Assembly (NCBI GenBank): GCA_031308135.1
Contig: JAHLJT010002630.1
Coordinates: 94,780,141 to 94,844,140 of the forward strand
Direction: 5' to 3'
From: Acheta domesticus
Taxonomy: Eukaryota; Arthropoda; Insecta; Orthoptera; Gryllidae
Length of the DNA stretch: 64,000 nucleotides
Shown: positions 25,280 through 35,433 of the stretch, in pieces
Layout: the number at the start of each line of letters is the position of its first letter
How positions within the stretch are numbered: position 1 is the first letter of the stretch
The notes under the pieces: generated by a model
The model's database searches: none
Seen by the model: only the letters and a program-made list of their open reading frames with translations
What the model was told of the DNA's origin: nothing
Made by a program: the position numbers and the translations under genes

Positions 25280-25560
25280 CTTCAATATTGTATTTTTTGC
25301 AACGTTCATTTTTTGCGATATTCGAAAATATAGTTCACCAGAAATGGTATCAGTGCCATTTTTACTGTCCTTTGCTACATACGAGGAGAAAATTCAAAGA
25401 AAAAAATTGGAGCTGTTTTGGGAAAATAATTGTTTTAAAAATGCCTATGTTTCAAGCAAAATTTCAAGATAGCTACTCACTTTTTCGAAAATTTTTAGAT
25501 GACCTTATTTCAAGATCTCTCTTTGAACAACAGATATCATTAAGGACGATCATCAATATT
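25280..25560 (+). repeat. Dispersed TTCGAAAA-type repeat, family A, fragment
   Basis: Shares wording with 36570-37165 and 55520-56310: TTTCGAAAAT patches, 'ctttgctacatacgaggag' against 'ctttgctctattcgagaaa', and TTTCAAGATCTC. It is strongly diverged. A 111-codon open frame across it (25288-25623) is not conserved in the other copies. Confidence 0.45.
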
Positions 25561-26520
25561 TTGCTTGTAGGTGTTACGAATCTACTGAGCTCAATGCTCC
25601 CGCAACGGCGTATGCACAAGTAAATGCCTGCGATCGATGGTAACGCCCATCAATTCAACTGCAGCTGAACTGCCACCCAAAACGTCGCTGTCCGTTAGCC
25701 TCTCTCTGAGGTAATTTAAATAATCAGTCAGCAAACGTTACCTCAGTGGTGTCAAGGTCTTCTACTGGTGGCAGTGGCACGCGTCGTGGCTCCGTAGCAT
25801 GCCACGAGCTACTCTGCGCAACTGGAATCGGGAAAGGAAACTATTAGTAACCCCGCCGTTTTACAACAGGGATGGCGTTGTGTCTGGTGACTGGGTGACG
25901 AACTGCGTGAAGGGACAATTTCGTCCTGGCACTCGTGCCACGGTCTTCCACTCGTGGCATCGTCCTTGACAACACTGTTTTACCTTCTCCACTTCCGCGC
26001 GGATATCCTGTTCCTTAGTCGGGAACCACCGACTAAAGAACTGCTGTAGTACCTTCCCCAAGATTTCGCCAAATTTCCAATATCACGAAGTCACTTCTAA
26101 TTGGCTTTTATAAACAGAATATCACGTTAATATTTTCGACCTACATTCAAGCATCCATTTACTAGGGAACTCGATCCAGCCTCCGTCTAACAAACGTGCG
26201 TCCATGATAACCGATGTTACATGCCTCAATTGTCTCTTTTCCTCGAGTTCATTCAACTCGATCAAATTTATATTTTCATTTCATGACACTAAGACGACGC
26301 CGAAAAAATGTGGGCTTTTGCAATTTTCGAAAAATCGGGGTTTCAATACTACCTGCTAATAAGATACTAATAACCTGCTAATAAGCAACCGCTTCGGTAA
26401 GTTACTCTCTCTGTCCGCCTCCCCATGTACTTCCACCTTTCACTGAATTGCACGGATTTCTCGAATCGATCCTCCAACTCACCACATGCATATTTTCTCT
26501 TTCTTTGTGTTACTCCCGTA
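25561..26520. other. Unassigned DNA with a second family A scrap
   Basis: Around 26305-26345, TGCAATTTTCGAAAAATCGGG resembles family A (core TTTTCGAAAAAT). At 25770-25970 GTGGC/CCACG motifs repeat irregularly. No gene is recognised. Confidence 0.4.
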
Positions 26521-26805
26521 GGAAAGTTCTACTCGGAAAACCTCTACTCGGAAAACCTCTACTCGGAAAACCTCTACTCGGAAAACCTCTACTCGGAAAA
26601 CCTCTACTCGGAAAACCTCTACTCGGAAAACCTCTACTCGGAAAACCTCTACTCGGAAAACCTCTACTCGGAAAACCTCTACTCGGAAAACCTCTACTCG
26701 GAAAACCTCTACTCGGAAAACCTCTACTCGGAAAACCTCTACTCGGAAAACCTCTACTCGGAAAACCTCTACTCGGAAAACCTCTACTCGGAAAACATCT
26801 CCTTC
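26521..26805. repeat. Perfect 15-bp minisatellite
   Basis: GAAAACCTCTACTCG is repeated 17 times without a mismatch (26536-26790), with one variant copy on each side. The 15-bp period keeps frame: one plus-strand frame reads YSENL repeated inside a 150-codon open frame (26425-26877), another reads LLGKP repeated. The surroundings show no protein features. Perfect identity implies very recent expansion, or an assembly-collapsed or expanded tract. Confidence 0.95.
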
Positions 26806-27365
26806 TACCTCCCTTGGATTATTTACTCTAGCAGCTACTACACGGCATTAAGTATAAATTCAGACGTCTTGGCTTAGATGTCTGCTTCTGAAAATTTAAT
26901 ATTTAGGATTTACGTGCTTTCCCACGAGAGCTCCAAAATTTTACTATTGAATCATATATTTTGAATACAATCTCCCGGAAAACAAATTAAGTGATATTAA
27001 TAAAATTTAAAAAAGTAACGACCGTGTCAATGAGTAGTTATTGTAATGAATTTTGAATAATTAAGCGATTGCAATATTATCGTTTGTTGTGCTTTATTTT
27101 TACTTGTTTGTTAACAGAACACAAAAGTGTGGTCATGTGATCGAAAAGAATTGTTAAAAACATATTTCTTCTTCTTGCATTGTTTCAATATTTCTCTATG
27201 CACCGAATTCTCTATTCCCCTACTACTAAGTATTGTATTTCGAAAATAAAGTTACCTATTATTCGTTTTCAATCCTCTCAGTAATAACCAAGATTTTTCC
27301 AACAAAAATAAACACTATTATACTAAACTATCGCAGAACTTTTCAATGCATCTTGATTTTATCTA
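26806..27365. other. Unassigned AT-rich intergenic DNA
   Basis: Nothing is recognised. Confidence 0.5.
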
Positions 27366-27583
27366 CTATGGTCCGATTAAAAGAAGTTGGTGATTGACAG
27401 TTTCGAATGGAAAGGAACAACGCTGACAGGTTGCGTACCACTGAGTACATGTTCCCGGGACACGAAAATAAACACTTGAAATAAATACTTACAAAAGTAA
27501 CCAATTCATAACCTCATTTTGTATGAAGCAACAACTTCAAAAGCACAACTGTCACTCACCAACTTATTTTAATCGGACCATAG
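27366..27583. mobile_element. Short foldback element (MITE)
   Basis: CTATGGTCCGATTAAAA at the left end and its reverse complement at the right end form arms of about 37 bp with two or three mismatches, 218 bp overall. TA lies just outside the left end and TT outside the right. A TA-targeting Tc1/mariner-like MITE is plausible. There is no coding sequence. Confidence 0.65.
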
Positions 27584-27689
27584 TTGAAAACAGGAGTAAG
27601 TTTAAAAATACTTTCGTAACCTTTATTTTAACACTTTTTTTTATTTTTAAAATCCAGACCCTACGATCTTTGAATAGGATTTCTCCCTT

Positions 27690-27855
27690 TGATAGCGGCC
27701 CTGGGAGAGGTCCGCCGCCCTCGCTCCCAGTAGCGCCGCCACGGGGGTGGGGTCTATTTCCGAAGGGGAGCGGTGACGTCCGACGCGGCCGCTGGGCGGA
27801 GGGGAATGGAGGGGGAATGGAGGGGGAATGGAAGGGGAGGGGAGAGGCTGCATGT
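27690..27855. repeat. GC-rich block sharing a ~50-bp module with 29030-29085
   Basis: The run from TTCCGAAGGGGAGCGGTGAC through CGCTGGGCGGAGGGGAATGG is nearly repeated at 29029-29083, inside the piggyBac-like element. Three GGAGGGGGAAT-like units follow at 27805-27840. It is either a separate dispersed module or the remains of a related element. Confidence 0.65.
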
Positions 27856-27974
27856 CGCCACTGGGGCGAAGATGGAGTTAAAGATGTTGCTGTTCGATAT
27901 TTGTCGTCGATACCAACTCAACCGTGTAACAGCGCCGGCAAAGATGGCTGAGGGCAACGATCGTTGCCGCTCGT

Positions 27975-28200
27975 GTGTCTGACCAGGAGGTGCACGGGTT
28001 CGAGACCCTACGGAGTCGGAATTTCGACACTAGCTTCATCGCTGGGTTGAATTGAACTACTGTCTGGAAGAGAATTCTAGCGTCTGACTGCTCTGATCGG
28101 TTCCTCCTATCAATATCAGGCGAGTGCCGAAGCAGTACCCTAACAAAAGGGCCATAGACCGAGCGTCATCTGTCCTTCCTCATCCTTTAGCAGTAAATTC
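27975..28200 (+). mobile_element. SINE family 2, diverged partial copy
   Basis: A box-B-like CGGGTTCGAGACCC is followed by CACTAGCTTCATCGCTGG, TCTGGAAGAGAATTCTAG and CAGGCGAGTGCCGAAGCAG in the same order as the reverse complement of 53420-53210. The tail is missing. Confidence 0.7.
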
Positions 28201-28314
28201 TTACCAGCACGAAATGCGATATTCATCCCGCGGAACAAGAACAATGGATAATTCAATGGATTGGATTGATTGTAATGAGCGGAATGAGGGTCATACATAT
28301 CCACGAGAAGGTGA

Positions 28315-28490
28315 AGTGATCTTAAATAAATATTATTATTTTCTGCTATTGTTCCCAGGAATCAAATTTGATTTTTACAAGCTGGTTTAATACTAATTTA
28401 GACCTTAAATAAATATTATATTATTATTTTCTGCTATTGTCTCCAAGAACTAAATTCGAATTTTACAAGCTGGTGTAATGCTAATTTAAT
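28315..28490 (+). repeat. Tandem duplication of ~85 bp
   Basis: CTTAAATAAATATTATTATT, TTCTGCTATTGT and TTTTACAAGCTGGT occur twice in tandem (about 28320-28395 and 28403-28488). It is non-coding. Confidence 0.8.
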
Positions 28491-29397
28491 GCAATTAAAC
28501 TAGTTCTTCAATGGTCCACCTGTGCCATTGAGGTACCATAGCCGGTGATTTGCAAGGGTGGGAGGGTAGGGAGAACGCCGGAACCACGAATAAATTGCCA
28601 TATAATTGAAGGACGTTTTATATATTTTAGCACTAATCATGTATTTAGAAACATAAAAACAATCATTTTCCCCACTTTGTGTTACAATATTTTCAGCTTT
28701 TTTGGTACAGCAAAGCCATATGCATTTCCAACATTTTCTGTACGTGCGTGTGTGCTCATAAATCCTTTCCGAGAGAGCACAGATACGAAAACGTCCTTTT
28801 TGTGAAGAAGTAGATCTACTTTTAGATCGTTCCTTCGATTATACAGCCCCTCTACACTGACAAGATACTAAAAGACGATTGCAAGGTGTTTATGGGCAAA
28901 AAGGACCGTGTTAACGCAGGGGTCAGAAGGGCTCGGGCCCAGATCCCCCAAAGTTGAAGGGCCACCCATAATTCTTAACCCTAGAAGGCTAAACATGAGT
29001 AAATTTTACTCACCCCGCCGCGATTTTGTTCCGAAGGATAGCGGTGACGTCCGACGTGGCCGCTGGGCGGAGGGGAATGGTGAGGAGTGTGTTAACGCAG
29101 GGACCCCTTGGAGTGGTTCCGTTTTCCCGAGCCATAATTCCCTGCCACTACTCCGTCTACGAATGCTTCTGTAACTGTTTCACTCCCCCCCCTCAGTGCA
29201 AAGTGATCGCCTGATGCGCTTGTTGAAGATTTTGGAGTGGTTTTCGTGTAAGACAGGGAGTAAATTTTGCTCGTTAGCTTCACCGTAAGTATTTTTGTGA
29301 GTACGTATTACTCATGCTTAGCATTCATGTAACGCGTTTGGGTAAAATATTATTACACTTTGGTTATCATCGGTGCTAGTAAATTAAACAGTTTATT

Positions 29398-29778
29398 ATG
29401 TTTACATTGCAGGCGGTTCACAAGTGTAGTGCTCCGTATTTCTTTGCCCGGGGACGTAAGCGATGGAAGATGAAGAGAGAATTCGGCTTATATGAGATGA
29501 GCTGGACGAGGAAGGCTTCGATGAAGATGTTAGTTGTGAGCAGATCATTGGAGAATGCAAAGAATTTCTTCATCCATGATCAGCAACAACCTACAAACGG
29601 TTATTCGCAAAGCGCTGGAAATATCCAAGAAACGGAACCTCAAGCGTAGAAGTGTCCAAGAAACTATTGCGCCATGTGCGACTATACGAAGAGAAGGTAC
29701 ACAACAATTTACTGTGCTCTTTGTGAAAAAACAATTTGTGGTGAACACCAAAAGAAAGTAGGCAATTCTTGTCCGTAA
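29398..29778 (+). pseudogene. piggyBac transposase, C-terminal remnant with zinc-binding tail
   Basis: A frame opening at 29398 runs to a TAG at 29647-29649 and then, in the same frame, continues to TAA at 29776-29778. The part after the TAG contains NYCAMCDYTKRR and YCALCEKTICGEHQ, then SCP before the end. This cysteine/histidine pattern is the C-terminal cysteine-rich domain that binds subterminal DNA in piggyBac transposases. The DDD catalytic core is absent, since the element is only about 1.1 kb without its nested MITE, against roughly 600 codons for a full enzyme. The stop codon breaks the frame just before the domain. A different protein with a similar zinc tail is possible but unlikely given the TTAA borders and ends. 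Confidence 0.65.
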
Positions 29779-29837
29779 ACTAGAAAATATCTTCTTGAAT
29801 TGCCATTCCATTTTATGTGCGTTTTCATTTAATTCTA

Positions 29838-31326
29838 CACTGTCAGAAATTTCCGCATTACTTTTAATGTAAAAGTACATTAAAGTAAGTATCATGTACG
29901 TAAATGAAATTTAATGTACACGTACAGTAACTTTAAAGTACTTGTGCATTAAATGTAATGTACATGTACAATTAAATTTACTGTATGCGTGTACATTAAA
30001 TTTACTGTACGTATAAATTAAATTTGCTGTATGCGTGTACATTAAATTTACTGTACGTGTAAATTAAATTAAATTTACGTACATGATACTTACTTTAATG
30101 CACTTTTACATTGAAATTACTGTATATGTGCATGAAATTTACTGTACATGTACGAACTTCAATATTTAAAATATTTTCAAATAATTCTCACCCCGATCGT
30201 TCAAACCCGTCTCTACTGGTTTACGCCCACTTGCTCTAACCACTATCCTATCGAGACAATCGATTCTTTGAATATGTTCTTAGGCCTGATGAATTGCCCG
30301 TTGGGATTTATGAAATTGTCACATTTTTGGACGCGTTTACGCTCGGAAATATGTCCCGCAGATGTAAAGAATACTAAGTTCTGATCTTGGTACTAAGTAA
30401 CAAATGTATTTTAATACTTAAATTTGCACAACGAATAGTTACCCCGACCGGGAATCGAACCCGGGACTCCTGGTTTACGTGCAGGTGCTCTAACCACTGA
30501 GCTATTGCGACATCCAATAGCTTCAGCGTGTTCTTAGGCCTGATGTTTTGCCTGCTATGATATGTATAATATATTCTTTATGTCTACAGAACATATTTCT
30601 TTAGACGTAATATATAAATATAAAATATGTATTAACTCTACAAAATTATGTATATTATTTATGTCACTACTTCTTCACCTGTTTTGGATGCGTTTACGCT
30701 CGGAAATATGTTTCGTAGCCGTAAAGAGTACTAAATTTTAACATTGTTACAGCGACAATTCTTTGAAAAAATTTAAATATTTCCGGAGAATTTGAAAAAA
30801 AAAATTAACTAAAGAATTAGCGTACTATGTACATCGCTACAATTTTATTATAAAGATTTTTACAATTTTATTTGTTACCAATTTGAATGTAAATATGAAT
30901 TTTAAACATTTATATTTTTTGTTAAAAATATACATGTTCAAAATATATTTTAAATTTATTATACGTAAGTTCAAATAGAGGAAGAAAATATTTCTAAAAC
31001 CTACAATGATTTTAATTTAAACATTAAATTTAATGTACAACACATTAATATCGGTTTAATTTACAAGGTACATAACGTTTAATGTAGTCCTACATTAAAT
31101 CTACATTGATTTTAATTTTAACATTAAATTTAATGCACAAACACATTAAAATCGCTTTAACGTACACGGTACAGTAATTTAATGTACTGCATCTACATTG
31201 ATTTTAATTTACACATTATATTTAATGTACATGTACATTAATATCGTTTTAATGTACACGGTACATTAAATTTAATGTGAAAAAGTGCATTAAACTGCAT
31301 TAAATTTAATGTAATTTCTGACAGTG
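29838..31326. mobile_element. TA-flanked MITE with TTTAATGTAC-rich subterminal regions
   Basis: Perfect 14-bp inverted ends CACTGTCAGAAATT are flanked by TA on both sides (29836-29837 and 31327-31328), so a Tc1/mariner-like mode of insertion is likely. About 300 bp next to each end consist of irregular repeats of ATTAAATTTACTGTACGTG and TTAATGTACATGTACATTA, able to fold back on each other. The middle carries two tRNA-like cassettes. There is no transposase. It is inserted in the piggyBac-like element and is therefore younger than it. Confidence 0.8.
30180..30755 (-). repeat. Two tandem tRNA-like cassettes inside the MITE
   Basis: Cassette 2 contains at 30441-30516 (minus strand) a tRNA-like stretch with box A TAGCTCAGTGG, box B GGTTCGATTCC and a paired T-arm (CCGGG/CCCGG). 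The acceptor stem does not pair, so it is not a working tRNA. Cassette 1 (30186-30260) is a decayed copy. Both are joined to the same flank: CTTAGGCCTGATG then GCGTTTACGCTCGGAAATAT (near 30330 and 30690). The unit was tandemly duplicated. Confidence 0.75.
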
Positions 31327-31548
31327 TATGTATTTGTTTTTGATTCATTTGAAGTGTATGTGTCTAAAATATAATGTTTGTTATAGTTTTGCATTAAAGA
31401 ATATGTGTGCATATTCTTTAATGCAGGGAATTTAATATTACTTAAACCATTCGCCGATAGTAGTCCCAAATGTATCACGAGAGTAAATTTTACTCATCGT
31501 TATCATTAAGCATACACAAACTATGTTTATCTATCTTTCTAGGTTTAA

Positions 31549-33134
31549 AAAAGTATTTAATACTAGTTTTTTTCCAAAAATAAAATAAAAAATGGAAAAA
31601 ACATGTTATGTATGATTACACTCTACACAAAAATTGGCATAACAGGGTGATGTGTCGCGCATCATTGGATACAATTTATAACATGAAATGTTGCTTGTTG
31701 GCAAGTGTACAATTCAATAAAAAAGCAGTCTCTTTCAATGTAATTATAAATAAATGTTTAAATGTTTTTTTTAATAATGTTAAAATGAAACGGCAAGAAA
31801 TTCTTTCAAAATATTGAAAGAAACAAAATACAATGTGAATTGATAGGATTTCTTTATATTTCAGCTTAGAATTTGGGGGTGATGGATCGGTGAATGTAAG
31901 AATTGGAGGCCCCAAATTAACTTAGGCCCAAGGGCTCCAATGCTGATCAAACGGCCCGGTGGGCAGATCAGATTCTAAGACAGACGTGTACAAGCGCCCC
32001 ATTTGAGCCCCTTCTTGAGCGCCGGGAAGCCCGCACCCGGCACCGCACGGCGCCTCACGAGAACAAGGAAAGTTGTCATAATCCCCGACAGTCGAGCAGT
32101 CCCTTCACTTTACAGATCAGAAACGTCGGATCAATGACAAGTGCTAGCACGAATTTTTTTATTCACCGAGAGAAATGGAGCAACAACGTGTCTCGTTTGT
32201 CAGAAGATGGTGTGGGAGAAAACGTAACATCAAAAAGTAAAATAAACAATTAAAAACAGTATGGTCAAGTGTGTTATAATTAGATATTTCTGAACTAAAT
32301 TTGTGAAGTGTGTATTATTATTACAATGAGAAATAGTTAAATTTTCTGTTCTTGTAATTTATATTACAAATATTTTCAAAATCAGTTGCAACAGTAAAGA
32401 TTGACCGTGAAATGTGTGGAAGTTGTCGAGCAATTTATTCTGAAATAAAAGTATACATAAACAAAACCTCCCCTCTCCAGAAACTACAGCCGTTATTTCG
32501 AGTTTTGGTTCAACATAATTCAAGACATTTCCGTCTTAAGAGCCGCAGGGCTTTCCTCCCACTGAGGTCTACGGCAGCGGCCACTTGCCCCAAAAGTGAG
32601 AGTCGTTTACTAGAAGTCGATAAGGCGCGGAAGGGATGTCATGGCCGTCGTGGGGCGCGTTGCTGGGGCCCTTGTGCAAGCCTGCTCTAAGATACCGCCA
32701 GAGATTCCACGAAGCGAATATGTACGGCGACGGTTCGAATTGTTTTGTGAAGATCCGATAAGTGTTGAAAGAGGAACCTATAACTTCTGGTTAAGAAAGG
32801 ACGGAGTAATACAAGTTCTAAACCATTCAGCAGTAACTCCTTTCCTAAGAAAGATAGAAAAAATACGTTGAGGTTCGTCGTTGAACTCAATCGATATGAG
32901 CTTGTTAACGAACCTTAGACGAATGCGTTGAATTGCACGTTGAAGGGCGTTATAAAACTTCTAATGATCAATCGGCGACAAAAAGCCCAGAGACCTTGCG
33001 CCCGAGATTTTATCTTACCTACTTTTATTGATTCAGATTTACTTATTTACTAATTAACTAGATGTTAAATTGACTCGGTTTGTACTATCTTATGTTCTTT
33101 TCACTGTCTTTTGTTTGGCATTCTGGCAAAATTC
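31549..33134. other. Unassigned intergenic DNA
   Basis: No gene is recognised. A GC-richer patch at 31980-32060 and overlapping open frames of 76-92 codons near 32412-32871 have no family features. Confidence 0.45.
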
Positions 33135-33215
33135 TGGCAAAAATCTGGCATTCTATTTTTTGTTTCCGGGGGTTGTTGTCAGACCCAAAGACTTGACACT
33201 GAATCCGAGCACGGT
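33135..33215 (-). repeat. Dispersed repeat, family E, copy 3
   Basis: The reverse complement contains CAGTGTCAAGTCTTTGGG, CTGACAAC, and CCCCGGAAACAAAAAATAGA as at 24220-24275. Confidence 0.75.
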
Positions 33216-33359
33216 CATTTAACTGTTTTCAAATTTCCTTCGTAACCCAGATCTTGATCCAGGTAAGTTACGCAGCGTATGTCGAATTCCCTATCGAAGG
33301 CAATAACATATCAGCAGGAAATAAACACGATCTCTATGAGTTTCCTCGTCGGACGCACT

Positions 33360-34110
33360 GGAGCGGCGCCTGACTGCGGCCGAAAGCGAGCGAGCGAGCG
33401 TCAGGCCTCCCGGCGAACGAGCTGGCGCCAGGGACACGGCTCGGCGCAGGCCCTCTCGCGCGGCGCGGCTCCGGCAGCTCTCCTGCTCCCACCCAAGAGG
33501 CGGAGACGAAAGGAGAGTCTTAGGCGGCGGCGGTGAGACGGCGATGAGGCGGCGATCAAGCGGCGATCAAGCGGCGGTCAGGCGGCGGTCAGGCGGGGGT
33601 GAGGCGGGGGTGAGGCGGCGATCAAGCGGCGGTCAGGCGGGGGTGAGGCGGCGGCGGTGAGGAGGCGGTGAGGAGGCGGGGGCGAGGCGGGGGCGAGGCG
33701 GGGGCGAGGCGGGGGCGAGGCGGGGGCGAGGCGGGGGCGAGGCGGGGGCGAGGCGGGGGCGAGGCGGGGGCGAGGCGGGGGCGAGGCGGGGGCGAGGCGG
33801 GGGCGAGGCGGGGGCGAGGCGGCGGAGAGGCGGAGGCGAGGCGGCGGCGAGGCGGGGGCGAGGCGGCGGAGAGGCGGGGGCGAGGCGGCGGAGAGGCGGG
33901 GGCGAGGCAGCGGGGAGGCGGTGGTGAGGCGGCGGTGAGGCGGCGGTGAGGCGGCGATGAGGCGGCAATGAGCGAGGAAGAGGCGGCGGCGGCGGCGAGG
34001 CGGCGATGTGGTGGCGGCGGCGGTGAGGCGGCGGCGGCTTTCGCCACCTTCGCTGCTCCCCGGCTAGTCTTCCGCCTAGGCGTTCCGCCTCGCCGCCTTG
34101 CGCAGCCAGG
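33360..34110. repeat. G-rich 11-bp minisatellite in a GC island
   Basis: The core at 33676-33820 is CGAGGCGGGGG repeated with an 11-bp period almost without change. On both sides are variants such as GAGGCGGCGAT and CAAGCGGCGGT with the same period (about 33530-33970). Three units make 33 bp, so long frames are open on both strands, reading GEAGARRGRGG or PPPRPRLAPAS. These are composition artefacts. Closely spaced G runs on the plus strand could form quadruplexes. Confidence 0.9.
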
Positions 34111-34200
34111 CGCGCGCGCCTTGGAAAGCACTAGTCTGGGTTGAAAGCGTACGTTACCGCGGACGAGGACATTGCATTCTTGGCTGTTCGGGTGACGCCG

Positions 34201-34304
34201 CGTCCTAGGCACAGTTGCCAACCTGTCGGCCGTCGAACGGCATTATACTATGCATGACGTTTCGGCAGTACACCGTCGAAACGTTGGCAACTGTGCCTAG
34301 GACG
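34201..34304. mobile_element. 104-bp foldback with perfect 22-bp arms
   Basis: 34201-34222 and 34283-34304 are exact reverse complements (start CGTCCTAGGCACAG). The 60-bp centre is not palindromic. It is likely a minimal MITE or foldback transposon. Its perfect arms suggest youth or continuing correction between them. Confidence 0.75.
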
Positions 34305-34454
34305 AGGCCCGGACCGCGAAGGTACTATACTGTTTCAGGTTGTTCAAACTGTCACGGGAATGACATGTCTCTACTGCAGTATCGGGATGTGACGTGATGC
34401 ATTGTGAAAGGAAACAAATGTTTCATATATTCGATGTCAAATTCTGCTAAAGAC

Positions 34455-34640
34455 ATATGGCCTGGCTCAGTCACAACATCCGCTGCTTCGTCTCCGACCG
34501 AGAGGTCCTACGGTTCGAGTCCGATGGCAGCGGATTCGCTTACACTCCGCGCAGAGACACCGCAGCGGTATGGCGTGGTCATAATCGGCAAAGAAAAAGA
34601 ATTTTCTACCATTAGACCACAAAAATAACTTTAAGCTCGT
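34455..34640 (+). mobile_element. SINE-like tRNA-derived head, family unclear
   Basis: CTGGCTCAGTCACAAC (box-A-like) and CGGTTCGAGTCCGATGG (box B) are separated by about 45 bp, as in tRNA-derived SINEs. The body matches no other copy here clearly. Confidence 0.4.
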
Positions 34641-34715
34641 AATCCAAGCGGACATAAATACAATCACATGTTCAATTCAGTATGGCAGACAGTTCGAGAC
34701 GCCGCGCCGCGACGT

Positions 34716-34752
34716 CCTAGTATAGTATAGTATAGTATAGTATAGTATAGTA
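34716..34752. repeat. (AGTAT)n pentanucleotide microsatellite
   Basis: About seven AGTAT units sit between two GC-rich stretches, CGCCGCGCCGCGACG and GACGGCGCGCCGC. Outside these are similar words GTATGGCAGACAGTTC and GTATGGCATACAATTC. Confidence 0.85.
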
Positions 34753-35029
34753 GTAGACGGCGCGCCGCTTTAGTATGGCATACAATTCCTTCAGACTTTG
34801 GTTATCTAACGAACAATATAAAACTAGAATTAGCGGTGTACTCATTCCCTAATGGTATAGTTTTTTTCGACATATTTAAAAAATTGCGCAGCGCAATGCC
34901 GACAGCTTCAGGCCGCCATACTTGCGTTTCCTTGTTCCTCATCTCATCATCCTGGCTAACTTCTCAAAACAATTTAGCTCTGAGCTTATCATACGTCTCA
35001 TTTTCTTGCTGGCTCCCGGTCTACTACAA

Positions 35030-35433
35030 CCGGGTTGTCGAACTGGCGGTCCGCGGTGCCATTTTTCGCGGCTCGCGAAATGTTATTACTTATTAGTCAA
35101 ACGTGAATGTCTCTCGCATCTATGTGGGGGCGAGAAAACTGTATGCTTAGCGCACGCATCCTGCTGGGGCCAACACCTCTTTTAATGTAAAATTAGGTTA
35201 CGTTTAGATTTAGGGATTTTTTCTAGTAAATTCAGAAATTCATATCATCCCAATGTGTTTCACTGCGTTATGGCATGGCATATCACGCATGGTTCCATTC
35301 TCCCCTGTTTCAGAGCAAACCCCGCAATCTACAATATAGGGTCACGTGTGGTTTGCCCGGGTAATGAAAATATGGCTCGCAACCCTAACATTGCAGTTGT
35401 GGTCCTTCAGGCCTTGGAAGTTGGACACCCCTG
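35030..35433. mobile_element. hAT-type MITE
   Basis: The left end CCGGGTTGTCGAACTGG and the reversed right end CAGGGGTGTCCAACTTCC match the hAT end form. GCGGCTCGCGAAATG and ATGGCTCGCAACCC lie near the ends. Flanking 8-mers TACTACAA and CTCGACAA agree at 5 of 8 positions. It is 404 bp with no transposase. Confidence 0.7.

Larger units (their letters stand above)
28979..31544 (+). mobile_element. Internally deleted piggyBac-like element
   Basis: TTAA lies at both borders (28975-28978 and 31545-31548). The left end CCCTAGAAGGCTA and the reversed right end ACCTAGAAAGATA agree at 10 of 13 positions, the form known for piggyBac. A 15-bp subterminal palindrome GAGTAAATTTTACTC lies at 28997-29011 near the left end and 31481-31495 near the right end, unequally spaced as in piggyBac; a one-mismatch copy is at 29258-29272. 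Only the end of a transposase reading frame remains (29398-29778), and a TA-flanked MITE occupies 29838-31326. It could not move by itself. Confidence 0.75.

Noticed and set aside
26521..26805. CRISPR array
   Set aside because: The direct repeats have no spacers and the genome is eukaryotic.
26425..26877. 150-codon YSENL repeat protein
   Set aside because: Driven by the 15-bp repeat; a second frame is equally open, and flanking residues show no signal, domain or splice context.
30441..30516. A working tRNA gene on the minus strand
   Set aside because: T-arm and D-arm fit but the acceptor stem does not pair, the anticodon loop lacks U33, and it recurs with non-tRNA flanks.
32641..32871. 76-codon frame with plausible composition (FCEDPISVERGTYNFW)
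   Set aside because: It looks mildly protein-like but I recognise no family, and no splice partner or repeat copy supports it.
33622..34221. 199-codon proline-rich minus-strand frame
   Set aside because: Product of the 11-bp minisatellite; its three-unit period equals 33 bp and opens all frames.
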